Virus record (IMG/VR): IMGVR_UViG_3300042565_000181
Location: 1 to 49,997 of that record
Source of the DNA: a virus
Reading direction: 5' to 3' (one strand)
Length of the DNA: 49,997 bases
A model generated the notes under the pieces. The model was not told the DNA's origin and searched no databases. It was given only the letters and a program-made list of their open reading frames with translations. Positions 31,191-39,679 of this stretch are shown here, in pieces (positions within the stretch are counted from its first letter, which is position 1; each line of letters starts with the position of its first letter). The position numbers and the translations under genes are program-made.

Positions 31191-31318
31191 TGTTTTCTTT
31201 CACGCCATTCAAGGCACCAGACGGTTTTTCGGTCTTGCGTCCACGTCCAGCGCGCGCATTCCTTTTTACTTGACTTTGAGATGGTCCCAGAAGGTAACCA
31301 CAGCAGCGACCAGACCAC
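31187..31318 (-). CDS. Possible 43-aa Cys/Trp-rich peptide in lysis cassette
   Basis: In another frame inside the end of the XhlA-like gene. GTG at 31318 gives a hydrophobic start, then KECARWTWTQDRKTVWCLEW, ending RERKQ. The pattern C-RWTW...VWCLEW looks protein-like and its stop forms the GTGA overlap with the 164-aa gene. The start is uncertain. Confidence 0.35.
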   Translation of the reverse strand: MVWSLLWLPSGTISKSSKKECARWTWTQDRKTVWCLEWRERKQ

Positions 31319-31496
31319 CAAGCCACAGCAGAGGCTTTGCCGCCTTGGCAAGCCACTCCAAGACGGTAAACGCGCCTTGGGCAGCCTCAAACGCTTTAAC
31401 CACATCCTTGGTGCTGTCAGCAATGGCGTCCACCTTACCCTCAACAGCCACCAGCCTGTCGTAGATTTCACGGTGCGTTATGTCGTGGTCGCTCAT
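31266..31496 (-). CDS. XhlA-like holin / hemolysin, 76 aa
   Basis: ATG 31496 overlaps the stop of the 44-aa gene. A helical N-terminus ([20 protein letters not shown]) and a single TM (about 53-70: [18 protein letters not shown]) match the small XhlA-type proteins. Probably aids membrane permeabilisation. Confidence 0.65.
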   Translation of the reverse strand: MSDHDITHREIYDRLVAVEGKVDAIADSTKDVVKAFEAAQGAFTVLEWLAKAAKPLLWLGGLVAAVVTFWDHLKVK

Positions 31497-31627
31497 GCAG
31501 GCTCCGGCGTGTTGCCCTCGGCCAGCCAGAGAAGGTAGGCTTGGTAATCGGTATTGGCTGGGTCGAAGGGGATGCAAGCACCGTCTGCTGTGCGGATGAC
31601 GATATCTGTGTCTGTTAATTTGTACAT
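31493..31627 (-). CDS. Small fibre-associated protein, 44 aa
   Basis: ATG 31627, stop overlapping the next ATG (ATGA). [20 protein letters not shown], then [14 protein letters not shown], a motif often seen in small proteins encoded after phage receptor-binding genes. Possibly a fibre assembly helper. Confidence 0.65.
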   Translation of the reverse strand: MYKLTDTDIVIRTADGACIPFDPANTDYQAYLLWLAEGNTPEPA

Positions 31628-32359
31628 TTATAGCTCCGCAGCGTAAGAAAACTCAACATGGTACTCAGCGGCATTTGTGTTGCTTGGTGTCCATATAAAA
31701 CGAGAACCCCGCACATTAATGGATGCGTTGCTAGGCGATGTTGTCGCTGTGTTGTCACGATAAAGATTTGCAACAAGTGTCACTGTTGGGGCAGCGCGTT
31801 TTTCTACCGCGCACGACACATTGGTAGATATTGCCGCTGTTGTACCTGCTATAGCTTGTCCACCACGGGCAATCTCATAATACCGCTGACAAAGCGCCAA
31901 CTCAGTGCCATAAGGCCGGTAGTCAAACGCCGTGGCTGTGCTGCCTTTTTCAAGCTGCACCAGTGAGAGCGTGCCGGTGTTGAACTCGATGGTCATGTTC
32001 GTGCCGCCAGTAGCTGTACCAGTGACATTAGACGCAGAGTAAGAGCCGCCGTTGATCTTGCCTTGCGCCGTGCCTGAGAACGACAGCGTGTAAGTGCCAG
32101 ACTGAAGATTCAAACCCTCGACCACTTGAATCAGCGAACCGGCTGAAATCGTCAGGGTAGTGACGTTGGCGCTGGTGGCAAAGGTGTATGTGCAACCAGA
32201 CGCGCCGCCCTTCCAGCGGTCGTGTCCGTAAGCGCCAGCAGCCAGCGTCACAGTGCCAGAAACACCGCGCTGGTTCACATTGAAGTTGCCATCAATGATG
32301 ACGTTCTTTGTGCCAATCGCTTGGCCGTTAATTGTAGAAATTACAAGATCGCCAGCCAT
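31628..32359 (-). CDS. Receptor-binding / tail-fibre tip protein, 243 aa
   Basis: MAGDLVISTINGQAIGTKNV, then VIIDGNFNVNQRG and a jelly-roll-like beta domain (TLTISAGSLIQVVEGLNLQS... VQLEKGSTATAFDYRPYGTE), the carbohydrate-binding pattern common in phage fibre tips, and a small C-terminal domain. It probably binds a host surface glycan. TAATG coupling with the upstream small gene. Confidence 0.7.
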   Translation of the reverse strand: MAGDLVISTINGQAIGTKNVIIDGNFNVNQRGVSGTVTLAAGAYGHDRWKGGASGCTYTFATSANVTTLTISAGSLIQVVEGLNLQSGTYTLSFSGTAQGKINGGSYSASNVTGTATGGTNMTIEFNTGTLSLVQLEKGSTATAFDYRPYGTELALCQRYYEIARGGQAIAGTTAAISTNVSCAVEKRAAPTVTLVANLYRDNTATTSPSNASINVRGSRFIWTPSNTNAAEYHVEFSYAAEL

Positions 32360-32466
32360 TAGATTGCCTCCATGCGGTTCTTAAACCCGAAGCCTGTAGC
32401 CGCAGTGGCTTGCACGCTGTTGTCGGGGAAGGTGACGCCACCTGTTCCGCTGATTGATACGGTCAT
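32359..32466 (-). CDS. Small fibre-associated peptide, 35 aa
   Basis: ATG 32466, coupled to both neighbours (ATGA and TAATG). MTVSISGTGGVTFPDNSVQA..., a typical fibre-head beta sequence with the FPDNSVQ motif. Could be the remnant of a longer fibre domain. Confidence 0.55.
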   Translation of the reverse strand: MTVSISGTGGVTFPDNSVQATAATGFGFKNRMEAI

Positions 32467-32711
32467 TTTGGAAACTCCTCTTTAACTGCGGTGATTGCGG
32501 CCTTCCATGCGTCCATGCCGCCGTGGTACAGCAGGTCAAGCTGGTCTTGGATTGATGGGTAGGCAGCAGCGCGTTGGGCCTTGTAAGCGTTGGCGTCAAT
32601 GTATGCCTGCACAGCAGCCTCGTCATAGGCGACAGGGTTGCCAGCAGCGTCAAAGGCTTCGTCACCAACAGTGCGAACGACTTGCGGATAAAGCGCGTAA
32701 ATGGCGGTCAT
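32463..32711 (-). CDS. Tail-fibre assembly / XkdW-like protein, 82 aa
   Basis: MTAIYALYPQVVRTVGDEAF, YPSIQDQLDLLYHGGMDAWK, ending VKEEFPK: the pattern of XkdW-like helper proteins located behind fibre genes. Likely a fibre chaperone or adaptor. Coupled at both ends by ATGA. Confidence 0.7.
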   Translation of the reverse strand: MTAIYALYPQVVRTVGDEAFDAAGNPVAYDEAAVQAYIDANAYKAQRAAAYPSIQDQLDLLYHGGMDAWKAAITAVKEEFPK

Positions 32712-33298
32712 GCGGCCACCTCCGTGATGGTAATAAATGAGTTACTTACGCCGCCGTAGTAGCGGGCGCTTCCAGCACCGTTGAAAGTCACAGTGCCAGC
32801 AGTGGGTGAGCCACCACGAACTTTGAAAGTTGTCGCTGAAGTAGAACCTGCCGCCACATAGTACGAACCGCAGAGGATGGAAAATCCGCCGTTGTTTACG
32901 TTCTGGCTTGTAGCGACGGCCAATGCGTCGGCTGTGGAATCACGAAACAAGCAGGCATTTAAAATGCCCGTGCTAACCGTAAAACCCAAGATGATGCTGA
33001 AGTCGATACGCAGCTTTGATGATGCGGATATTGGCGTAATTGCCAGTGTGACAAACTCAGTACCTTCGGTGTTTTGTGGAATAGTGTCATCGTTTGGAAT
33101 CTGCGTGGTGCCTGTCGCAACAGCACCTGTTTGCACATTCACAACCTGCAACACCTTGCCCACACCAGTGCCGCCCTGTAGCGCCACAGTGCCAGTAGCA
33201 TCAGGCAGCGTCAACGTCTGGTTTGTGTTTGTGATGGGTGCTAACAGGGTGACTGTGCCCGTGCCGGTAGCGCCGCCCTGCATTGCTATAGAACTCAT
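32708..33298 (-). CDS. Tail fibre protein, 196 aa
   Basis: Opens SSIAMQGGATGTGTVTLLAP and NTNQTLTLPDATGTVAL, the typical fibre repeat shared by many aquatic phages, then a C1q/jelly-roll-like domain (SKLRIDFSIILGF...) ending FITITEVAA. A distal fibre subunit is likely. Confidence 0.7.
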   Translation of the reverse strand: MSSIAMQGGATGTGTVTLLAPITNTNQTLTLPDATGTVALQGGTGVGKVLQVVNVQTGAVATGTTQIPNDDTIPQNTEGTEFVTLAITPISASSKLRIDFSIILGFTVSTGILNACLFRDSTADALAVATSQNVNNGGFSILCGSYYVAAGSTSATTFKVRGGSPTAGTVTFNGAGSARYYGGVSNSFITITEVAA

Positions 33299-33540
33299 TT
33301 TGCCTCCAGTTGTGCTTGATATGCCGCAATGACTTCAGGCGTCCATGCAGCCGTAGCGATAGCCACCACGCTTGCAGGCTGGCCTGTCAGGTCTTGGCCC
33401 GGTATTAGGCTGGTGCGGTGGTAAGTTTGAGCAATCTGGTCGCCGTCTTTGCTGATACGCGTAGTTTCACGGTACAACACAATGCCGTTTTCGGTAACGG
33501 TGATTTGGTCGATGACTTTGATTTCAGTAAATGCTGACAT
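33295..33540 (-). CDS. Small tail-associated protein, 81 aa
   Basis: ATG 33540 with AAAGGAAA upstream. MSAFTEIKVIDQITVTENGI, ETTRISKDGDQIAQTYHRTS, ending VIAAYQAQLEAK. A conserved accessory of fibre genes in aquatic phages; function unknown. ATGA coupled to the 196-aa gene. Confidence 0.65.
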   Translation of the reverse strand: MSAFTEIKVIDQITVTENGIVLYRETTRISKDGDQIAQTYHRTSLIPGQDLTGQPASVVAIATAAWTPEVIAAYQAQLEAK

Positions 33541-33584
33541 GGTGTTTCCTTTAAGTGTCCAACTTAATAATTTAATCAAGTCAA

Positions 33585-34079
33585 TTAAACTTGATACGCT
33601 ATATTAAAGTCAAAACTTGATGTAGCAGAAACACTATTTCCAGCATAAATACTAGCGTTATACGCCAGCATAATCGCTGTTACAGTGGTTGTACTAGTTA
33701 TTCCTGTTCCAGTTTGTTGCGGTGCTGTTATTGCGTTAAAAGGCAATCCACCAAGAATAAGAGAGCCGCCAGTAAACGCAATGCTTGTAGAACCAGATAT
33801 AGACCCCGATAAATAAACCATTCTTCCAATTTTTGTGTATTTACCATTTGAAGAAAATGTACCTACAACAGTAAGGGCTACTTGTTGAGTTGGCGTCCAA
33901 GTTCCCTCCTCATAGTCATCCAGCGTGTTGGCGTCGGTTGATGCTGATTGAGTTGCGGGAAACGTGATGCCCGCGCCAGAAGCAGCCGGTGTTGCGCCGC
34001 CTACGCCGACAGTTGTTGCCGAAATAAGCGTGCCAGAGTTATTTGTAATCCCTGTCGTGCCGTCCAGAATAATAGTCAT
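33585..34079 (-). CDS. Tail fibre protein, 164 aa
   Basis: ATG 34079 overlaps the upstream stop. MTIILDGTTGITNNSGTL, then TLDDYEEGTWTP (a common fibre motif), a beta domain with YTKIGRMVYLSGSISG and a TGTGITSTTTV loop. Likely a receptor-binding domain protein with an exchangeable C-terminus. Confidence 0.7.
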   Translation of the reverse strand: MTIILDGTTGITNNSGTLISATTVGVGGATPAASGAGITFPATQSASTDANTLDDYEEGTWTPTQQVALTVVGTFSSNGKYTKIGRMVYLSGSISGSTSIAFTGGSLILGGLPFNAITAPQQTGTGITSTTTVTAIMLAYNASIYAGNSVSATSSFDFNIAYQV

Positions 34080-34735
34080 AGAATTACCCACCTTGAATCT
34101 GTTGGGACCGTCACGACAACATCAGCGTTGACTGTGATCGGGCCAGTTGACATCGCGTTTTTGCCTGTCGTGATTGTATAGCTTGTCGTCACAATCTGGC
34201 CGTTTTCTACAAACACCTCGTCTGGGCCGCCGCCAGTGGCACCGCCACCCAGCGCGCCCCAAGAGCTAGCACCGTAGCCCTCAAACTTCGTCAGCGACGA
34301 GTTGTAACGCACCATGCCGGTGACCGGCGTAGGGCGCTGACCTGTCGTGCCCACGTTCAGCTTGGAGGCTGTGTTGGCCGTCAGCGAGATGGTGGTGAAG
34401 AAAGCGCTGTTAGGCGTGTCGTTGCCAATGATCGGCGGCGCGGCGAACGAGGCGGTGGTCAGCGTCACGCCGATGTTGTCGGTCGTGAAGATCGGCACAT
34501 CCAGGGCGTCGAACACAGCGTACTTGTAGTTGGCCGTACTGAGCAGCCAGATGTTCGCCATGCCACGCGAATCCAAGATGATCGGATTGGTGTTGGTCGT
34601 AACGCCAGCAGCATCAACGTAGGTGGTGATAGGCGTCGTGGTGCCCGCAGCGTAGGTGTATATCTTCCCGCCCACCAACGGCTGACCGTTGGCGTCAAAG
34701 AACTGTTGCTTGGGGTTAGGGGAAAGCAAGGCCAT
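34076..34735 (-). CDS. Tailspike/fibre with head-binding domain, 219 aa
   Basis: N-terminal domain QFFDANGQPLVGGKIYTYAA...YVDAAGVTTNTNPIILDSRG matches the P22-type tailspike head-binding fold. A short linker and a C-terminal beta part end TVPTDSRWVIL, similar to the end of the 497-aa fibre. No enzymatic beta-helix is present, so it may serve as an adaptor for the following fibre proteins. Confidence 0.75.
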   Translation of the reverse strand: MALLSPNPKQQFFDANGQPLVGGKIYTYAAGTTTPITTYVDAAGVTTNTNPIILDSRGMANIWLLSTANYKYAVFDALDVPIFTTDNIGVTLTTASFAAPPIIGNDTPNSAFFTTISLTANTASKLNVGTTGQRPTPVTGMVRYNSSLTKFEGYGASSWGALGGGATGGGPDEVFVENGQIVTTSYTITTGKNAMSTGPITVNADVVVTVPTDSRWVIL

Positions 34736-34737
34736 GT

Positions 34738-36336
34738 TTATTTTCCGATCAAAGCGTTTTGCGTTTCTGGCGACAGCGCAGATAAATTATTTTGAATGCC
34801 ACGCGCCGCAAATACGGGAACATTGGCAAGCGCGCCCTCAAGAATTGGTGGCGTTCCCCCAAGCCGCATCCGGCTGGCAAGCGCGTTAGCTTGCTGAATA
34901 CGGCGTTGATCGGCTACAGACCTAGCAGCCATACCCACGCCTGCCGTGTACGCGCCAAGCGGATTGACAGCCGTAAAAATAGCCGCAGCGGGTGTTACAG
35001 GTGAAAATTTAGCGGCTAAATTTAGCATGGTTTGCAACTTACCGCCTTTAGCGGCTTCACGAATTGCGTCTTGTTCATCCGGCGTAAAAAACCTCATTTT
35101 TCGGTCGTTTTTTGCCAATGAAGAAAGTTGCGACGCAATGCTGCTTTCGCGTGTTCCTTTAGCCAATTCGGCGTTTTCAATAACGTCCGTAATGAGCTCG
35201 CTTTTTTTCATCTTTGCGTAGTCAGCGCGTGCTTCTTTCCACGCATCCATTGCGCGCTTATCACCGGAAACAATTGCGCTTGGCGGCGCTGTCGTTACGT
35301 AGGTGTCAAACTCATCTAGCAATATTTTTGCGGCTTTACGCTCAGATGCGTCTGCACTTTTAGCGGCTGTGCCAATAATTGTGCGTAGCGTATCTAATTC
35401 TTGAACTGTTTTTGGCGTTGCTTCGGTTAAGTTGCTTAACGCAACATCAACTTTGGGCATTATTCGCGGGTCGTAGCCGGCTGACGAACGCAGCTTTGGC
35501 CCCATACCTTGCATGTGCGAAACAAATTGCGGCGTGTCCAACTCAAAACCGGACTTGTCCAAAACGTCGTAGTTTGCTTTAGACCGCGCAGCTAAGTCTG
35601 CGGCTGATGGCACTTCACCGCGCCTAACAGGCCGCACGCCTGCTGCTGCGCCCGTAGCCACGCCAGCGGCCAATCCCGCCAACGGGTTGTCAGTGGCTTC
35701 TGTTACGGTCTGCCCTACGCCAGTTGCAAGAGGCGCGGCTACCATTTGGCCTATTGGACGGCGCGCCGCTTCTTCACCTATGGCACGAAGGCCAGGTGCA
35801 GCGCTAGGTGTCCCAGCTAATGTTTGGCCCGCAGACACTGAGCCGCGTGTGCCAGCTAGCGCGCCAGCGCTGCCTTGAACAACTCGTTCAACTGGCGTTT
35901 CAGCGCGGGGGCCAGGAAGCATTTCGGAAATAATACGCGAAGGCATTCGCACATTGCTGTCCGTTAGCCGGTTATACCCTTGCACAGCTATGTCTGCAAC
36001 GGGGACTGCCAAGCCCCCCGCTAAGGCACCAACAGGAACAGCTACTGGAGCGCCAACGCCGGTCATCAAACCAAGGGCCGCGCCACCCAAAGCGCCAGCA
36101 GTGACAGGAGCCAAGGCTTCTGAAGCGCCTCGGACGGCAACGCCCGTTTTACGGGCAGCTTCTTCGCCGGTAGATAGCACAGGCGCTAAAAACTGAAGAA
36201 TATCCGAAGGCTTATATCCCTGATTTAGCGCTTCTGTTACGCGGGGGTCTTTTTCTTTCAGATAGCCTACAAGTTCGTCGTCGGAATACCCCGCACGCCG
36301 CGCCGTATTGATTTGATCGCGAAATTGATCGGCCAT
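34738..36336 (-). CDS. Ejection protein, P22 gp16-like position, copy B
   Basis: The product is 532 aa. N-terminal helices (MADQFRDQINTARRAGYSDD), a Gly/Ala/Val-rich hydrophobic stretch (about 72-118) that could insert in membranes, a helical charged middle with KANYDVLDKSGFEL, and a helical C-terminus. Size, composition and third place after the two other ejection genes fit P22 gp16. No lytic transglycosylase motif is seen. Its copy A homologue would lie left of the window. Confidence 0.7.
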   Translation of the reverse strand: MADQFRDQINTARRAGYSDDELVGYLKEKDPRVTEALNQGYKPSDILQFLAPVLSTGEEAARKTGVAVRGASEALAPVTAGALGGAALGLMTGVGAPVAVPVGALAGGLAVPVADIAVQGYNRLTDSNVRMPSRIISEMLPGPRAETPVERVVQGSAGALAGTRGSVSAGQTLAGTPSAAPGLRAIGEEAARRPIGQMVAAPLATGVGQTVTEATDNPLAGLAAGVATGAAAGVRPVRRGEVPSAADLAARSKANYDVLDKSGFELDTPQFVSHMQGMGPKLRSSAGYDPRIMPKVDVALSNLTEATPKTVQELDTLRTIIGTAAKSADASERKAAKILLDEFDTYVTTAPPSAIVSGDKRAMDAWKEARADYAKMKKSELITDVIENAELAKGTRESSIASQLSSLAKNDRKMRFFTPDEQDAIREAAKGGKLQTMLNLAAKFSPVTPAAAIFTAVNPLGAYTAGVGMAARSVADQRRIQQANALASRMRLGGTPPILEGALANVPVFAARGIQNNLSALSPETQNALIGK

Positions 36337-36338
36337 AA

Positions 36339-37748
36339 TTATTTCTTCGGGGCAAAAATGTTATCCAAGCTTGGTCTGTTTGCAGCGGGTGGTGCGGCAG
36401 CAGCCTCAGCAGATTTAGCGTACGCTTTAAGAGCAGGGCGGTCAAACAGTGACTTGCCGCCTTCGCCCGAGTACCACGCATCTTCAGCACCGTCATAGGT
36501 TTTGTTTGTCTTCCACCATTTGTCGTAAAAGTTGCGCTGCTCCATATCGCGCTTAAGCTGCTCTTTGGCAGTCGTCAGCACAAACTTATTGCCGGCTGTA
36601 GTTTTGCCAAGCTGCGCGCCGATTTGGTCAATACGTTGGGCGTCTGACTCAGTTTGCGGGCCTTTTTGCTCAAGCTGCTTTTGCAGCACTGCTTCTGTAG
36701 CTTTAGCCTGAAACACTTGCGCGTTAGTGGCAAATTTGTCTGCGTCAGCCACACCCAATGCAGCCAAAACTTTAGCGCCGGCGGCAACGGTCTCAGTGCC
36801 AAACCCAGTCGAAAAACCTTTGTCCAAAATTGACAAGTTGGCGTCAATCGAGGGCAATATTTTGGCCGCAAGTTTTGCCGCTTTAGAAATGTCCGAATAT
36901 TCACCAACCAACATTTTGCCGCGTTCGCCTTGCTCAGCTTTTTCCTGTGGCGGCATATTTACATTCGTAATTGCCCGCGGCGCAAATTCCGTTTCTTTTC
37001 GGATAGCAGCGTTGTAAATTGCAATATTTGGATCACCAGGTAACAACGCATCACGCTCTTTGATTAGCCTTGAAACATTAAGAGGCGTAGGCGGCGCGGC
37101 GGTGACCGTCCCTTCGCTGCCAACAACTTGAGTAGCCGCGCCACCAAAAGCTGGGGTGCTTAATATCCGTGCAGTGCCGCCAAGATTTTGTGGCGTCAAA
37201 ACGGGCTTCAACTCGCTGGCGCTTGCGCCTTGGCTAGCCATAAACGATTGGCGCTGCGCGACAGGCATAGCCAAAATCCTGTCAACATTTGCGGCCAATA
37301 GCGTTTTTTCAGGCTCGGTGAATAACGGGTTAGCCAACAAATCTTCTTTAAACGCCGTAAGGTTTGCGTCGGAAGGGTTGTTGCTTGTGTCACGCTTTGC
37401 TTGGGCAATAAAATCACCTTTAGCTTTTTGAACCTTAAAAGCAGTTTCGCGTTGCGTTAACGCGGCCGTATCTTGTTCAGTCAAAGCCTTGCCATATGCC
37501 AAACCAGTTTTGCCGTACCGCGCTAAGCCGGCCCGCGTTTCCGGTTTGGCTAAGTCGGCTTGCGCCAAGAAATTACGCAAGCCTTCTTCTTCGGTACGCG
37601 CGCGCTCGTACTCTTGCATTTTCATTTGGTTTAGCTGATTGGCCTGTTGACCACTTTGAATCTGCTGTACCGCTGCGTATTGTCCAAGCAAATTTGGCTG
37701 CTCTGGCTGGCGAAAGCCAAGTGCAATGGTGGGGTCTACGAGTGCCAT
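36339..37748 (-). CDS. Ejection protein, P22 gp20-like position, copy B
   Basis: The product is 469 aa from MALVDPTIALG (ATG 37748). Gln/Ala-rich, almost wholly helical (QQIQSGQQANQLNQMKMQEY..., QAKATEAVLQKQLEQKG), ending LDNIFAPKK. Matches copy A fragment 1-309 over its N-terminus. Ejected with DNA in P22-type phages; inferred here. Confidence 0.75.
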   Translation of the reverse strand: MALVDPTIALGFRQPEQPNLLGQYAAVQQIQSGQQANQLNQMKMQEYERARTEEEGLRNFLAQADLAKPETRAGLARYGKTGLAYGKALTEQDTAALTQRETAFKVQKAKGDFIAQAKRDTSNNPSDANLTAFKEDLLANPLFTEPEKTLLAANVDRILAMPVAQRQSFMASQGASASELKPVLTPQNLGGTARILSTPAFGGAATQVVGSEGTVTAAPPTPLNVSRLIKERDALLPGDPNIAIYNAAIRKETEFAPRAITNVNMPPQEKAEQGERGKMLVGEYSDISKAAKLAAKILPSIDANLSILDKGFSTGFGTETVAAGAKVLAALGVADADKFATNAQVFQAKATEAVLQKQLEQKGPQTESDAQRIDQIGAQLGKTTAGNKFVLTTAKEQLKRDMEQRNFYDKWWKTNKTYDGAEDAWYSGEGGKSLFDRPALKAYAKSAEAAAAPPAANRPSLDNIFAPKK

Positions 37749-37749
37749 A

Positions 37750-38499
37750 TTAGTATTGACCTTCACCAAAAGTCATGCCGGTTCTACCACCAGCAGCAGG
37801 GAACAAACGATTTATCAACTGATTTTGCGTGTACATGTTAGCCAAACTAGACGCGCCACCTGTGAGCGCATTGGCCTGTCCGATATAGCCCGACGCGCGG
37901 GCTTGCCCCGCAGCGCCCATAGCCGCACCGGCTTGCGAACCATATGCGCCCAGCGCCGCATTTGCGCCAGTCGTCATAGACTCACCGGCGCTGCCAAGCG
38001 CTTGCGTTGCGCTCTGACCGACACCGGCCAACGATTGCAGCGGGCCGAGCTTGGCAGAGCGTTCAGCTTGGTAACGGTTAAAAGCGTTTTGGTATTCTTG
38101 CGAACCCATGTCTTGACCGTACCGCGTAGCTGCCTTCAATGCGCTGCCAGAAATTAGACCGCCGCGCGCCGCTGCTGACCGATCAAGTGCTTTCTGGCCC
38201 TCAGACAACCGAAACGCATATCCTGGGTCTGCTTGAAATTGTTCCGTGCCGAAAGGCGTGTAATCAGACGCAGCCGTTAGCTTATTAAGCGCGCCAATAC
38301 CGGCTTGACGCCAAGGTTCTTGAAGCGCCGTTTGACGTTCAAATTGTTTTTCGCCTGCTTCAATTTGGCGTTCTGCAATTAGCAGGCTAAGATCGCCCGC
38401 TTTTTCCGCTGCCTGTGCTTGCGCGCTGGCGGCTTTGCTAGACGCATTGCTGCCAATTACTGAGCTAACTACTATAGCTCCGGCTACCCATCCAGACAT
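37750..38499 (-). CDS. DNA transfer / ejection protein, copy B
   Basis: The product is 249 aa with GGAG before ATG 38499. Hydrophobic N-terminus (WVAGAIVVSSVIGS), then the conserved block YTPFGTEQFQADPGY and GGLISGSALKAATRYGQDMG. Homologue of 319-1044. The stop of the SET gene overlaps its start by 16 bases. P22 gp7-like position. Confidence 0.75.
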   Translation of the reverse strand: MSGWVAGAIVVSSVIGSNASSKAASAQAQAAEKAGDLSLLIAERQIEAGEKQFERQTALQEPWRQAGIGALNKLTAASDYTPFGTEQFQADPGYAFRLSEGQKALDRSAAARGGLISGSALKAATRYGQDMGSQEYQNAFNRYQAERSAKLGPLQSLAGVGQSATQALGSAGESMTTGANAALGAYGSQAGAAMGAAGQARASGYIGQANALTGGASSLANMYTQNQLINRLFPAAGGRTGMTFGEGQY

Positions 38500-39332
38500 G
38501 GCAATTCTCCTTGTAACGCGAGTCCAAAATTGACTCTCATTGATGCCCGATAGTCCACCAACAATTCTGTGCCTATCGGGATTGTACGCAAAGCAACGGC
38601 ATAAATGTCATCGCTATCTTTTTTTGGCTCTACATTGGCTTCAAGCGAATGGTTTATAAACCGCCCGCCTGGCGTTCGTTTGCCATTTAATCGACCGGCG
38701 CAAACCACTTCGCCGGCGACAAACGCTTTTGTAGCGAACAGACCTTTGCCGTGTATGGGCGAGTCTTTTAGTTCCACAAAGTATTCCGGCGGCATTTCAA
38801 TCTGATCTGATTCAATTTGGACAATCTTGTCCATTTCAGCCTGCGTCATGCCTATTTGATGCAAAAACGCGCCGTAGTCTACTTGCGCTTTTTGAACCGC
38901 TGTCCGGCTGTCAGCCAACCCGCAGGCTGGTATTTCATACAGTCTTTCTTCAACAATCCCTATGTCGGTGCAGTTGTCGGGGTTTGGGTAAATGTCTGTC
39001 CACACCACTTCATCATCAAACACACGCCCCGCCCGCTGCATCCCTGCTGGCGCATCAAACGCGCATGGCGCGGTGAGGACTTTTACGCCGTTGTCCGTGT
39101 TTACCGCAATCGTGCCCTTGTCAAGCCGCACTTTGTACGGCGTCTTATGCGCCGCGCCTGTTAAGACAGTCCACGGCGGGATGGTGATAGTTCGCTCGTA
39201 CACACCGTCAAAAAAAGTGTGCTGGGTGCTGATGTCAGCCTGCGGCAATTTTAGCAACTCATCTTGCAATACCCGCACTTTGTCCGGCGTAATATCCGCA
39301 AGATCAAAGGCATTGTTGCAAGCTAATTCCAT
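38484..39332 (-). CDS. Cupin-SET fusion protein (putative protein-lysine methyltransferase)
   Basis: The product is 282 aa. Residues about 45-120 form a cupin-like beta barrel pattern (ITIPPWTVLTG, VRLDKGTIAV, CAFDAPAGMQRAGRVF). Residues 184-266 are a SET domain: HGKGLFATK (194-202), GRFINHS (223-229), the AVALRTIPIG strand and ELLVDY (256-261). All core SET motifs are visible, so activity is plausible; substrate unknown. It lies among virion genes in the slot where copy A has a GNAT-like gene. TAATG coupling to the 111-aa gene. Confidence 0.82.
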   Translation of the reverse strand: MELACNNAFDLADITPDKVRVLQDELLKLPQADISTQHTFFDGVYERTITIPPWTVLTGAAHKTPYKVRLDKGTIAVNTDNGVKVLTAPCAFDAPAGMQRAGRVFDDEVVWTDIYPNPDNCTDIGIVEERLYEIPACGLADSRTAVQKAQVDYGAFLHQIGMTQAEMDKIVQIESDQIEMPPEYFVELKDSPIHGKGLFATKAFVAGEVVCAGRLNGKRTPGGRFINHSLEANVEPKKDSDDIYAVALRTIPIGTELLVDYRASMRVNFGLALQGELPCLDG

Positions 39333-39667
39333 TACGATATTTCCCGCCCACTGACGCGCATGTTGATGCTGGCGGCAGCGCTGGCAATAGTTGAAATAAA
39401 TCCATCAACGGGAATGATCTGCCCCACTAGCTCAGGGAAGGTGTACACCTCTGATGGCGACAACGACTTTAGCTTTGTGATCAGATTTAAGTTGCCGGCT
39501 GTGCCGGCTGGCGTTACCAAGTTGACGCTGATCGTTGCAGTGCTAGCGCTAAAGTTGGTGGCCGTGAACTTGTCAATGATCGTAGTGACATTGTTGGCGG
39601 TGTACTGCGTTGTTTGAGAATCCTCAACAATTTTTGCAGGCACTAAATTTTTGGCCGTTACAGTCAT
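39332..39667 (-). CDS. Small virion-region protein, 111 aa (copy B only)
   Basis: MTVTAKNLVPAKIVEDSQTT, then a compact beta sandwich (ATNFSASTATISVNLVTPAG...) ending SINMRVSGREIS. The pattern is typical of small phage tail proteins. No counterpart in copy A. Stop-start overlap with the SET gene suggests co-translation. Confidence 0.6.
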   Translation of the reverse strand: MTVTAKNLVPAKIVEDSQTTQYTANNVTTIIDKFTATNFSASTATISVNLVTPAGTAGNLNLITKLKSLSPSEVYTFPELVGQIIPVDGFISTIASAAASINMRVSGREIS

Positions 39668-39679
39668 ACATCAGTCCTT

